Assembly (NCBI GenBank): GCA_028820655.1
Contig: JAPPIK010000036.1
Coordinates: 1 to 57,947, forward strand
Origin: Candidatus Poribacteria bacterium
GTDB lineage: Bacteria > Poribacteria > WGA-4E > JAJDTR01
DNA: 57,947 nt
Direction of reading: 5' to 3'
A model generated the notes under the pieces. The model ran no database searches, was not told where the DNA came from, and saw only the letters and a list, made by a program, of their open reading frames with translations. Shown piece by piece: positions 33,094 to 41,757 of this stretch (its first letter is position 1; each line of letters starts with the position of its first letter). The translations under genes were made by a program, and so were the position numbers.

Positions 33094-33870
33094 ATGACGA
33101 TAGAGAGAATCCTCCAAAACGAAGCGAAACTTCACCGAGATTTCTTTGGAGAAAAGTTCGACTTAACTGAATTTGAAGCCGCGCTTCAGAAATATGGAGA
33201 AGAAAAAGTTAGAAGGTGGAACGCGTTAGGTCTGGAGCCTCACTTTTTGCCCGAGATTACAATGAGCCGAGAGACCGAGTTTCCCGGTTGGAAAGTTAAA
33301 CCCGAAGAGTGGCTCTATCTTAAAGTCAAAGAGGGCAAAATTCTTCGCCAACGGTTCGACGGGGAACTTCAAGTCGATCACAAAGCCTTTGCATTGGAAG
33401 GTGTCACTGTTCTTGTGGATACCCGATTGAAACCGACTCACAAAGAGGACAAGCAGATGTGGGCGGATGACCACCTTTTTCTCGGTCCGATCATGGAGAG
33501 GCTGCGCGACGAGAAGAGAATTACTGAAAACTATTACGGTCTTCAATCCTCGCGCTTTGATGTCTCGATCGATGAATGGGCAGACGAAATCCGGCCTGCC
33601 GTGGCTGATTTTCTGGGATTCGGGCGTTCTCAAATTCGATTGGAACGGGCGATAGAAATGAATGTTATTCCCCAACTGTATCCGCACATGCCTCGAAAAG
33701 ACGATCTCGCAACGGACAGAGGATTTTCTTGGATTTGGCTTGAAGAACACTTCGCGGTGCGTGCCAATCGGCTTGTTGGAGGCCAGTTTTATTACGGTGG
33801 GTTCGCTTTTGTCTTCTGGCCCGACGCGCTCCGAAGTTACGGCTGTTTTCGTCCTCTTGCCGTGATTTAA
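33094..33870 (+). CDS. Protein of unknown function
   Basis: The 258-residue protein is predicted to be soluble, with an N-terminal helical part (about 1-45, rich in Glu and Lys) and a mixed remainder. Distinctive segments are FPGWKVKPEEWLYLKVKEG, QMWADDHLFLGPIMERLR and DRGFSWIWLEEHFAVRANRLVGG. I recognise no domain or signal peptide. An AAGG stretch lies 8 nt before the ATG. It lies 81 bp after the six-hairpin gene and is probably co-expressed with it; a strong promoter for the next gene starts 36 bp after its stop, marking the end of the unit. Confidence 0.75.
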   Translation: MTIERILQNEAKLHRDFFGEKFDLTEFEAALQKYGEEKVRRWNALGLEPHFLPEITMSRETEFPGWKVKPEEWLYLKVKEGKILRQRFDGELQVDHKAFALEGVTVLVDTRLKPTHKEDKQMWADDHLFLGPIMERLRDEKRITENYYGLQSSRFDVSIDEWADEIRPAVADFLGFGRSQIRLERAIEMNVIPQLYPHMPRKDDLATDRGFSWIWLEEHFAVRANRLVGGQFYYGGFAFVFWPDALRSYGCFRPLAVI

Positions 33871-33905
33871 ATCCCTTCCCGGGTTTCACGGAGGGGAGAA
33901 TGCGG

Positions 33906-33934
33906 TTGACAGTCGTCCAGCCCGTCCCTATAAT
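33906..33934 (+). promoter_or_regulatory. Consensus sigma70 promoter for the GHL10-like gene
   Basis: TTGACA at 33906-33911 and TATAAT at 33929-33934 are both perfect, separated by exactly 17 nt. The first ATG of the next gene is at 34066. Confidence 0.85.
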
Positions 33935-34065
33935 GGGAATACCAATTAGCCTACGCACCATCTCGAAATATCCTCAGAAACGCTGGGGCTGTTCCGATAT
34001 TCAGGCCAACACGAGCCGTGACCAATGAGGGCGATGTACATTTATAGGCACCGAATAGTCACAAA

Positions 34066-35958
34066 ATGCATCCGTCTAACTCTTGTCGATCTACGGTAAA
34101 GCAAGTCCCTTCCTATATCGTAATCCTAGGCAGTTTTTTTTATATTTCAAGCCTTGTTTTGAGAATGCAGGAGAACGCCACCATGGCTTCAGATTCCGTT
34201 GAATCGCCGGTTGTACGTTACATCACCCAAATGGATGCCTGTCAACCCCGGGGTGCCCTCTCGGATAGAATGGAACAGGGCAAATGGCAACTGATTACTT
34301 ACGAAACGGAAGAACTCAAGGGTGTTATGATCGGAGCGCTTTCCATCATCAATGCCCCCAATCTGACCATTCCGCTAGACGCTGCCGGCTGGCACAAGGT
34401 CTATATCGGCTACTGGAACCCCTCCCATCTGTACGACGACGACCCAATCATAAAAGTCAAGTTGAGCGGCCAACCGGCTTTTCGTATCTTTCACGAAGGC
34501 ATAAGCGCCGATAGACAGGATTCCACCTTCCTGCGCGAAGCGTTTTTCGACCATGCCGATCTCACCGGTCAAGATCTTGTAATCGGCAAGTCAAACGGAA
34601 TCCTGGGCAAGCAGATGTTCTTTGCTTATGTCAAGTTGGTACCCATGAGATTGGAGGAAGTTGAGCAACTCACAAACAATCGCGCGGATCTAAGCAAACG
34701 AAACTTGGCTGTCAGCATTGATGGAGCTAGTTTTCTCCACCTCTGCGAGTTTAGCAGTCCCAACGACATACTCTCTCTTGTCGAACCATACCGTCATTCC
34801 GATGTCGGTAGAATCTTCTGGGCAGTTTGTTACGGTGCTCTTACCAACTATCCCACGAAGGTTAAGGGCGCGCAATTTCGCACGGACGGCGCATGGCCAA
34901 ATCTTATTGATCAGGTATTTGAGGATCGCGATCACGGCATCACATCCAGGCATCGAGGCGAAAAACAGACATTGAACACGTTAAGAGCGCTGGCTGCCGA
35001 CGGAATCATCCCCCAGCAATTGGCTGCCGACCACGTCCACAACATGGGGGTGGGTATCAAGTTCGATTTGATGTTTCGCATGGGCATCTTGGGAGTTCTT
35101 CCGCGTCAACCCGACAGGGGCGATTTTGTCTCGGAGCATCCCGAGTACCGCCAAGTGCTCCGAGACGGCACCGTGGTCGAAAAAGCCAGCTACGCCTTCC
35201 CCGAAGTACAGAACCTGATGCTGAATCTCATTCTAGAAGCCACAACCCTGATCGACGCTGATGGTATTAATCTCTGCTATACCCGAGGTCCTCGCTTTCT
35301 ATCCTATGAACAGCCGATACTGGATGCTTTTTCAAGCAAGTATGGCGAGGATGCCCGCAGCGTGGATCCGTCTGATCCGCGCCTACTTCAAACTCGCGCC
35401 GGTATCATGACGGAATTCATGCACAAGGTGCGTCGGACGCTTGATGAAGTGGGCGCCGCGAAGGGCAAAAGGCTGGAACTGTCAATTTGGGCTTGGCCGC
35501 ACGACCAGGACGTGTGGCTCGGGAATCGCCCTATTGACGAAGGGCTCGACATTCTAGCGTGGATAAAGGCGGGACTGCTGGATAGCGTTGTCTCTCGCGG
35601 TCGTGACCCCGACACGGGAATATACGGCATCGACAGCGATTACATTTCCCTCGGCAAAGCGCATAACTGCGAGTTCATTCTGGCTGACGGCGAATACATG
35701 CACGGGCTTGGCGAAGAACGTAGGAAACACTGGTTGTCAGCCGCTAAAGAGGCAGGCGCTGAATATTTCGCTTACTGGGATGCCGATTTCGCGCAAATCA
35801 ATCCGGAGTTGTGGGCGTGGCTGCGCCGTATGGGCCATCAAGACGAGCAACTCAACTGGGATCCCGAAGCGCATCAAATCAAATCCATTCGCCTCCACAA
35901 GATTGACGGGATTGATATCCTGCAGGGCTTGTCTCAGACGGTGTATTCAGGAGGTTAG
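34066..35958 (+). CDS. GHL10-like TIM-barrel putative glycoside hydrolase
   Basis: The protein has 630 residues from the ATG at 34066. A hydrophobic stretch (YIVILGSFFYISSLVLRM, about 17-34) may be a signal peptide or anchor. An alternative ATG at 34183 has an AGGAGA ribosome site and would remove this segment. The region of about 60-200 is beta-rich and may bind ligand. The C-terminal half has TIM-barrel segments: RIFWAVCYGALTNY, HVHNMGVGIKFDLMFRMG, LIDADGINLCYTRGPRF, LELSIWAWP and ILADGEYMHGL. These resemble GHL10 (putative glycosyl hydrolase-like) proteins. The substrate is unknown. It opens a unit followed by two dioxygenases. Confidence 0.7.
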   Translation: MHPSNSCRSTVKQVPSYIVILGSFFYISSLVLRMQENATMASDSVESPVVRYITQMDACQPRGALSDRMEQGKWQLITYETEELKGVMIGALSIINAPNLTIPLDAAGWHKVYIGYWNPSHLYDDDPIIKVKLSGQPAFRIFHEGISADRQDSTFLREAFFDHADLTGQDLVIGKSNGILGKQMFFAYVKLVPMRLEEVEQLTNNRADLSKRNLAVSIDGASFLHLCEFSSPNDILSLVEPYRHSDVGRIFWAVCYGALTNYPTKVKGAQFRTDGAWPNLIDQVFEDRDHGITSRHRGEKQTLNTLRALAADGIIPQQLAADHVHNMGVGIKFDLMFRMGILGVLPRQPDRGDFVSEHPEYRQVLRDGTVVEKASYAFPEVQNLMLNLILEATTLIDADGINLCYTRGPRFLSYEQPILDAFSSKYGEDARSVDPSDPRLLQTRAGIMTEFMHKVRRTLDEVGAAKGKRLELSIWAWPHDQDVWLGNRPIDEGLDILAWIKAGLLDSVVSRGRDPDTGIYGIDSDYISLGKAHNCEFILADGEYMHGLGEERRKHWLSAAKEAGAEYFAYWDADFAQINPELWAWLRRMGHQDEQLNWDPEAHQIKSIRLHKIDGIDILQGLSQTVYSGG

Positions 35959-36127
35959 TCTAATCTTTGTTCTAATGCACTTCATGACCGAATTGGCATG
36001 ATCGCAGGTGATTGGCGCGCTGCGAAATCCTACAGAGTAAGGGCGACGTTTCTTCGATTACAGTTCGGTTTCTCTCGGCGAATTACGGGCGCGCCTCGGG
36101 CGGCGGTCATTTGGGTATTTTTTGTGA

Positions 36128-36952
36128 ATGAATATGGGATTCCAACTCACCTACCAGCACATCGACGATTTTCAACTGCAGGGATACACAGTATTTCGCA
36201 AGATTCTTCCCACATCTCTAATCCGCGATCTTCGCCGCGTGAGCCATTCCGCAAGACACATCGCCCGTGACCGTCTGGGATCGCAGGCTCAACGGCTGCA
36301 ACCAGTCGGCAGCTTCGATATCGATCAACCACCTTTCATCGACTATGCCGAACTGCCGGATCTTGTGAAGGCTATCGCCGAGTTGCTATCGCCGCGTCAT
36401 CAGCATGGTAACAGAAACCACCTCGGCGTCCTCATTGAGCCTGCGGAAGAACCTTACTGTACACCGTGGCATCGCGATTGGCGAGACAACCTTCCAGGCA
36501 TGAATTTGGATCGATGGAATCAGCGATTCCAAGACACGAACCTTTTCAATCAAATAAACTGCGCGCTGTACAACGATAACTGCACGTGGCTCGTACCGGG
36601 CAGCCACTCGCGGCACGACCTAGCAAGCGAAATGGAACGGTTCCCGAATCGCCCCATCAGTGGTCCGAATCTTAAGAACAAGAATACAGAGGAACGTGAG
36701 CAAATCTGTCTGGAATACTGTCGAAGTATGCCCGGCTGCCTCCAACTGCACCTCGAAGCAGGTGATTTTGCCCTGTATAGAAGTTCAGTGTGGCATATAG
36801 GAAACTATGTCCCTTACAGCATCCGAGCGACACTCCACGACAGCGCTATGACACCGGAATTCGAGGCATGGAGCGAACAGGTGCAGCAGGAGGCGTCCGT
36901 GCGACGAGAAGCCGGAGTTGTGATGGACAACCCCAATATTGATCGATTCTGA
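36128..36952 (+). CDS. Phytanoyl-CoA dioxygenase (PhyH)-like oxygenase
   Basis: The 274-residue oxygenase has its iron HxD motif in PWHRDWRDN (H115, D117) and distal histidine in SVWHIGNY (H223); an arginine follows in SIRATLHD. It belongs to a different sub-branch from those at 14836 and 20361, lacking their GGG-RRRM ending. The ATG at 36128 (or ATG at 36134) lacks a strong ribosome site. The next oxygenase gene starts 17 nt downstream, so the two are co-transcribed. Substrates may be sugar or lipid derivatives made nearby. Confidence 0.85.
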   Translation: MNMGFQLTYQHIDDFQLQGYTVFRKILPTSLIRDLRRVSHSARHIARDRLGSQAQRLQPVGSFDIDQPPFIDYAELPDLVKAIAELLSPRHQHGNRNHLGVLIEPAEEPYCTPWHRDWRDNLPGMNLDRWNQRFQDTNLFNQINCALYNDNCTWLVPGSHSRHDLASEMERFPNRPISGPNLKNKNTEEREQICLEYCRSMPGCLQLHLEAGDFALYRSSVWHIGNYVPYSIRATLHDSAMTPEFEAWSEQVQQEASVRREAGVVMDNPNIDRF

Positions 36953-36969
36953 CAAGGAAGGAAAAACTG

Positions 36970-37926
36970 ATGACCGCAATTCAAACCTACATGGACGCCT
37001 TTGAGCGCGACGGTTATGTCGTCGTGCCTGACGTTTTCGATCCGGACCGCGCCGCAGCAGCTTGTCGGGAAATGGAAAACCTCTTCTACGGCATGAGTTT
37101 TGACGAATATTTAGCGAAGTCGGAGAAGGAGGGAGAATACGCGCCGCTTGAGACGGCTTACGGACACCAGTTTCCGTGCGGCAGAGCTCCTCTTGACAGC
37201 CTCATTGAAAACGACTACCTTCTCGACCTGATGGAAGCCATCCTCGATACAGACCAAATCCGATTCCTTTTCGGCGGGTTGTTCTTGCGATCAGGTCCGA
37301 CAGACACCGTACCCGGCGGATTCGGCATTGAACACCCCTGGCAAGGCTACCACACCGACCATCATACAGCCTGCTATCTACCGCATACGCAGGACTCACA
37401 TCTCAACGCCTATCTGATTGCAGGCGCCTTTCTTCACGATATCGAAGACGACAATGTCCCCATGCAAATCATACCGGGATCGCACAAGCAGATTCCCGGA
37501 TTGATACCGCGATTGATAGAGGAGGGCATTTTTAGCCACTGGTGCTCAATCAATGACATCCGGAAGATTCCCGAATTTGCGGCGCCGGTTCCCGCAAAGG
37601 GTAAAGCCGGCAGCGTTCTGTTGCGGTCTTCGTACGGCGTTCACGCCGCCATCCCGTTCCGAAACAAGCGCAACCGAAGGGCGACATGGGGATTTACGGT
37701 CTGTTCCGCGGGGTCAAGCGCGTGGATGACACGCCACATTGGCGAACGCGGACTGGATACGGAGTTCACGCACACCTTCTGGGCAAAAACTACGCCCCGC
37801 GTCCGGTCATTGTTCGGTTGGCCCACCCCCGGTCACCCGTATTACACGCGCGAAACACTGGGCCTCCTCGCCGCTTGGTACCCGGGGATAGATTTAACGC
37901 CGTATGAGGAACAACTTGCTGCCTAG
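36970..37926 (+). CDS. Phytanoyl-CoA dioxygenase (PhyH)-like oxygenase
   Basis: The 318-residue protein has HxD in YHTDHHT (H128, D130) and a distal histidine in YGVHAAIPFRNKRNRR (H225). IIPGSHK and GSVLLRSS give the expected spacing. It is only distantly similar to the preceding oxygenase, so the pair is not a recent duplication. AAGGAAGG lies before the ATG with suitable spacing. Unlike the HPD or HSD proteins, it carries two extra histidines next to the iron motif. Confidence 0.88.
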   Translation: MTAIQTYMDAFERDGYVVVPDVFDPDRAAAACREMENLFYGMSFDEYLAKSEKEGEYAPLETAYGHQFPCGRAPLDSLIENDYLLDLMEAILDTDQIRFLFGGLFLRSGPTDTVPGGFGIEHPWQGYHTDHHTACYLPHTQDSHLNAYLIAGAFLHDIEDDNVPMQIIPGSHKQIPGLIPRLIEEGIFSHWCSINDIRKIPEFAAPVPAKGKAGSVLLRSSYGVHAAIPFRNKRNRRATWGFTVCSAGSSAWMTRHIGERGLDTEFTHTFWAKTTPRVRSLFGWPTPGHPYYTRETLGLLAAWYPGIDLTPYEEQLAA

Positions 37927-38225
37927 GTCCTACAGTTTTTGAGCTCTTGGGAATCCAATTCAATAGTTACGTACGAGCGCAGCTCCGAGCCGGATCAAAT
38001 CAAAGACACCGGCATCGAATCTACTTGTATTCCACCTGCCGTACGGCCCACGGATATCATTAGAACCAACTGGAGTGCGAAATCTTGTCATTACAGTAAT
38101 CATCAGACTCGTCTTGGTAGCGCGAACTGTTAGTTTGCGCATGCCACAATCTAACAGATTGTGGTACAGGCGAATGTCATAATCATACGTATCAATGACT
38201 CCCGCCGTAGCGGAGGAGACTTTAC
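37927..38225. other. Intergenic region before GH2-1
   Basis: The 299-bp gap contains element A copy 2 (38144-38164) and the sequence CTGTTAGTTTGCGC just upstream, which also precedes copy 1 in similar form (GTGTTAGTGTGCG). I see no gene. Confidence 0.6.
38144..38164. repeat. Hairpin repeat, element A, copy 2
   Basis: CCACAATCT and AGATTGTGG pair perfectly over 9 bp around AAC, followed by TAC. It is nearly identical to the copy at 602-620. Confidence 0.8.
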
Positions 38226-41069
38226 ATGAGCTCGATTTCGACGTTGGACCTCGACGGGGATAGCTGGATGTTGAGCACCGATCCCGAGAACGTTGGCGAG
38301 GGTGAACGATGGTATGAAGGAGTGACAGGTGAGGCGAATGCCGCCCGCGTCCCCGGCATCATCCAAGAAACGTTCCCAACCTACCACGGCGTCGTTTGGT
38401 ATTGGCGCGAGTTTGCTCCGCCGGAAAATCCACATGAAGATGGACGATACGTGCTGAAGTTCTGGCAGGTGGATTACCTCGCGGACGTTTGGGTTAACGG
38501 CGAGTATGTTGGGCAGCACGAAGGCACGGGAGATCCGTTTACGCTGGATGTGACGGACACAATCGTGGCGAATGCAGTGAATCGGGTTGCCGTGCGCGTC
38601 CTGAACCCGACGAATGAACCCATTGACGGCATCTCCCTCATGGAATCTACCGTCTGGGCACGAGGAATCCCGTGTACCCCGGGGCTCGCCCTCAATTACG
38701 GCGGAATTACAGATTCAGTGGAACTTTATATCGTACCTGCTGTTCGGGTGTCCGACCTGTATGTCAAGCCGGACTGGAAGACTGGTAACGTGGGCGTGAG
38801 TGCAAGTCTACACAACGCGAGAAATCGGACGGTTTCGACAGAACTTATCTTCTCTATCGCGCCAGCCACTAGCGGAAGCACTTTGAACTCGCAACGACTG
38901 GTCTGTGAGATTCCACCCGGCGAAAGCCTTGTCGAAGCCGAGTTGACGATAGGAACGCCGCATCTGTGGGAGCTCAACGATCCCTACATGTACCGCGTTA
39001 GCGCTAGTGTAAATGAGAACCAGTCGGCCTCAATCGATGAGCACTCGACTCGTTGTGGATTCCGTGATTTCCGATTTGAAGACGGTTATTTCCGTCTCAA
39101 CGGGCGGCGCATTTTCGTCAAATGCGCTCAGACCGACGCCAGGGCACCGATCGGACATCTCGTGGCGCACGATCCCGATCTGCCGAGGCAAGATTTGATT
39201 CACTGCAAAGCCACACGTCACAACATGATTCGCTCCTTTGGGGGTCAAACGCCGCGCTACCAAATAGAGCTCTGCGACGAAATCGGATTGCTCGTATATC
39301 AGGAGCACGCCGCCGCGTGGCGAATGGCGCCGTCGCCCAAATTGCCCGAGCGGTTTCGCAGATCAGTGCAAGCCATGGTAAAGCGTGATCGAAACCACCC
39401 AAGCATCGTCATTTGGGGAATGTTGAATGAAACGGTCGAAGGTCCGGTTTACGACCAAGCCTTGGGAGCACTGCCGTATGTGCGCGAACTCGACGATACG
39501 CGCGTGGTTCTGCTCAACAGCGGCGACTTTGCCGGTACCGGAAATTCCATTGCCGATGCCAGACTCGAAAAGTGGGAGTCAACGCTTCTCGACACCCACC
39601 CCTACAAGACGGTGCCGCATCGCGCCGATGTCATCCAAGAGCTACGAACTCTGGACAAAGACGGCAAACCCATATTCCACTCGGAGGGAGGAATCGGTAG
39701 CGCTATAGATGTTGTGCGTCTCACGCGCCATTACGAACAGTTGGGAAGTACTGACTGTGAAGATGCTGCCGTGGTACGCCGCGCTTTGGATCGGTTCACC
39801 GCCGATTGGGAACGCTGGAATCTCGGGGATACGTTTGCCAATCCCGAAAATTACTTCCACCAGTGCATCGCTTGGATGGCGGAACTGCGCAAATTGGCTG
39901 CCAACGCGCTTCGAGCCAATCCGAACCTGATCGCCCACAATATCACGGGACTGGTTGACCCCAGCACAACAGGCGAAGGCATGCTTTCCAGTACGTTTCG
40001 GGAGTTAAAGCCCGGGGTTATAGACGCCATGTTCGACGCTTTTGCCCCGTTGCGCTGGTGCTTGTTCGTCGAACCGGTTCAGGTTTTCTGCGGGGGTCCG
40101 GTGCGCATCGAAGCCGTACTGGCCAATGAGGACGTGCTATCGCCCGGAGAGTACCCGGTTCGGTTTCAAGTTGTAGGTCCCCAAAATGTATCAGTATTCG
40201 ACCGAACCGAGACACTCACAATTCCCGATACGGCGACAGCCTCCGAGCCAAGTTTCGCGCTGCCAGTGCTTGATGAACAGGTCGTGATTGAAGGCCCGCC
40301 CGGGAAGTACCGTTTCTTCGCCACTTTTCAGAAGAATGCCGCAGCGGCCGGTGGACAGATCGAGTTCTACGCGGCAGATGCAGGTGAAATGCCTGAGCTC
40401 GAGTTCGACGTGGTGCTTTGGGGGGATGATGCTGTGGCTGCAAATTGGCTGGATACGAGTGGCATCCCAACTCGAGAGTTTGAGCTGGGTACAGACGAGT
40501 CACCGAGTGTCATACTCGTGGGCGCCGCGCCTCCCGTCGACAAATCGGAAGCGTTCCGGGAACTCGCCAAACAAATTGCCCGAGGCTCGCACGCCGTGTT
40601 CCTGTCGCCGGATGTCTTCGCGGAAGGAGAGCACCGGGCCCGTTGGCTCCCGCTTGCGAACAAAGGAGATATTGTCGGTTTGACCGTAACGTTATATCAC
40701 AAGGACGACTGGGCAAAAAACCATCCGATATTCGAAGGGCTGCCGGCAGGCCGCGTACTGGAACACACCTTTTATCGCGAAATGCTCAGCGGAACCGCAT
40801 TTTCCGGCCAGGATGTTCCATCCGAGGTAGTTGCCGGGGCGATAAATACGTGCCTCGGATACAGTTCCGGTCTCACCGTGGCAGTCTATGACCTCGGCGC
40901 GGGAGGGTTTACCCTCAACAGCCTCCGCATTCGTGATGTTCTTGGATCCGACCCGGTCGCGGAGCGTTTGCTGCGGAACATGCTGAACCATGCCGGTCGC
41001 CGCGTCAATCCGCAGCCGACTCCCCTACCCGCCGACTTTGACGAATATCTCAGCGCGATAGGTTATTAG
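38226..41069 (+). CDS. GH2-family glycoside hydrolase (GH2-1), probably cytoplasmic
   Basis: This 947-residue GH2 protein has an N-terminal jelly roll (about 1-170: YWREFAPPENPH, DVWVNGEYVGQHEG), an immunoglobulin-like domain (about 175-285) and a TIM barrel (about 290-600). The acid/base is E402 in WGMLNE and the nucleophile E487 in HSEGG. Beta-sandwich and alpha/beta regions follow. The last approximately 220 residues (VVLWGDDAVAANW ... DWAKNHPIFEGLPAG ... GGFTLNSLRI) resemble an amidotransferase-like fold. There is no signal peptide. GGAGGAG precedes the ATG. It may act as beta-galactosidase, beta-glucuronidase or similar exo-enzyme. It is a paralogue of GH2-2 at 53534. Confidence 0.92.
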   Translation: MSSISTLDLDGDSWMLSTDPENVGEGERWYEGVTGEANAARVPGIIQETFPTYHGVVWYWREFAPPENPHEDGRYVLKFWQVDYLADVWVNGEYVGQHEGTGDPFTLDVTDTIVANAVNRVAVRVLNPTNEPIDGISLMESTVWARGIPCTPGLALNYGGITDSVELYIVPAVRVSDLYVKPDWKTGNVGVSASLHNARNRTVSTELIFSIAPATSGSTLNSQRLVCEIPPGESLVEAELTIGTPHLWELNDPYMYRVSASVNENQSASIDEHSTRCGFRDFRFEDGYFRLNGRRIFVKCAQTDARAPIGHLVAHDPDLPRQDLIHCKATRHNMIRSFGGQTPRYQIELCDEIGLLVYQEHAAAWRMAPSPKLPERFRRSVQAMVKRDRNHPSIVIWGMLNETVEGPVYDQALGALPYVRELDDTRVVLLNSGDFAGTGNSIADARLEKWESTLLDTHPYKTVPHRADVIQELRTLDKDGKPIFHSEGGIGSAIDVVRLTRHYEQLGSTDCEDAAVVRRALDRFTADWERWNLGDTFANPENYFHQCIAWMAELRKLAANALRANPNLIAHNITGLVDPSTTGEGMLSSTFRELKPGVIDAMFDAFAPLRWCLFVEPVQVFCGGPVRIEAVLANEDVLSPGEYPVRFQVVGPQNVSVFDRTETLTIPDTATASEPSFALPVLDEQVVIEGPPGKYRFFATFQKNAAAAGGQIEFYAADAGEMPELEFDVVLWGDDAVAANWLDTSGIPTREFELGTDESPSVILVGAAPPVDKSEAFRELAKQIARGSHAVFLSPDVFAEGEHRARWLPLANKGDIVGLTVTLYHKDDWAKNHPIFEGLPAGRVLEHTFYREMLSGTAFSGQDVPSEVVAGAINTCLGYSSGLTVAVYDLGAGGFTLNSLRIRDVLGSDPVAERLLRNMLNHAGRRVNPQPTPLPADFDEYLSAIGY

Positions 41070-41757
41070 GTTCTGTTGACATTCTTCCGGGGAATGACTG
41101 TAATTGGCAGAGAAATACCTAACTAGGAGACGAGGCCGCCTTGTTCCGACGATATAGGGTTATGTAACAAGCTGGTATTTCGAAATTGTCCCAAATCGCT
41201 AAAAACGCACTAGATCGAAAACTTGGAATGGCGATTGATTCAGTCTGTCAAATTCCAACAGATAATCGGTAGATTAGTTTGAACTATCAAGCGAGCGATT
41301 AGCGAGTGCGATTGAGATCTCGCCAACTAAAGAAAAGCCCAGCTTTCCTTTGAGGGTAGGTGCTTAATCACGCATAAAACCAAACAGAGCATTGTGAATC
41401 CCAACGGAGACGCAATTCAGGAAACATAGCTGTTGGGTTCACTCTCTCTATGCACAAGACAGCGTTGTTGCAAGATGAATTCTCTCTTGGTGCTGACAAG
41501 GACTCGTGTTTGACCGTTTAACCCAACCTACGAGGATCGGTCGCTGTCCAAGATGTCGCCCCGCTGGGGCTATTATGTGGGCGCGGTTGACGTTGCTATA
41601 CACCTGTCGCCCTGCCGGGGCTTCTGATGTGCGGCGAATCAGTGTACAGTCTATCTTCAGGAACATATCTTGCGTTTGATGAAGATTGATTTCTTAGAAT
41701 CAGACATGTTTTCCCTCGGATATTTGTGCCACACAGATTCCAGAAACTAGGTGTAGT
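41070..41757. other. Intergenic region with several short repeats
   Basis: The 688-bp gap contains element C copy 4 (41286-41321, inverted). It also has two similar short hairpins, GCCCC-GCT-GGGGC at 41558-41570 and GCCC-TGCC-GGGGC at 41609-41621, each in a TGTCGCCC context, and an AACCCAACCTAC motif near 41520. No convincing gene is present. Confidence 0.6.
41286..41321 (-). repeat. Dispersed repeat, element C, copy 4 (inverted)
   Basis: On the minus strand it reads GAGATCTCAATCGCACTCGC then TAATCGCTCGCTTGAT. This differs from the copy at 26579-26624 at only a few positions. Confidence 0.75.
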
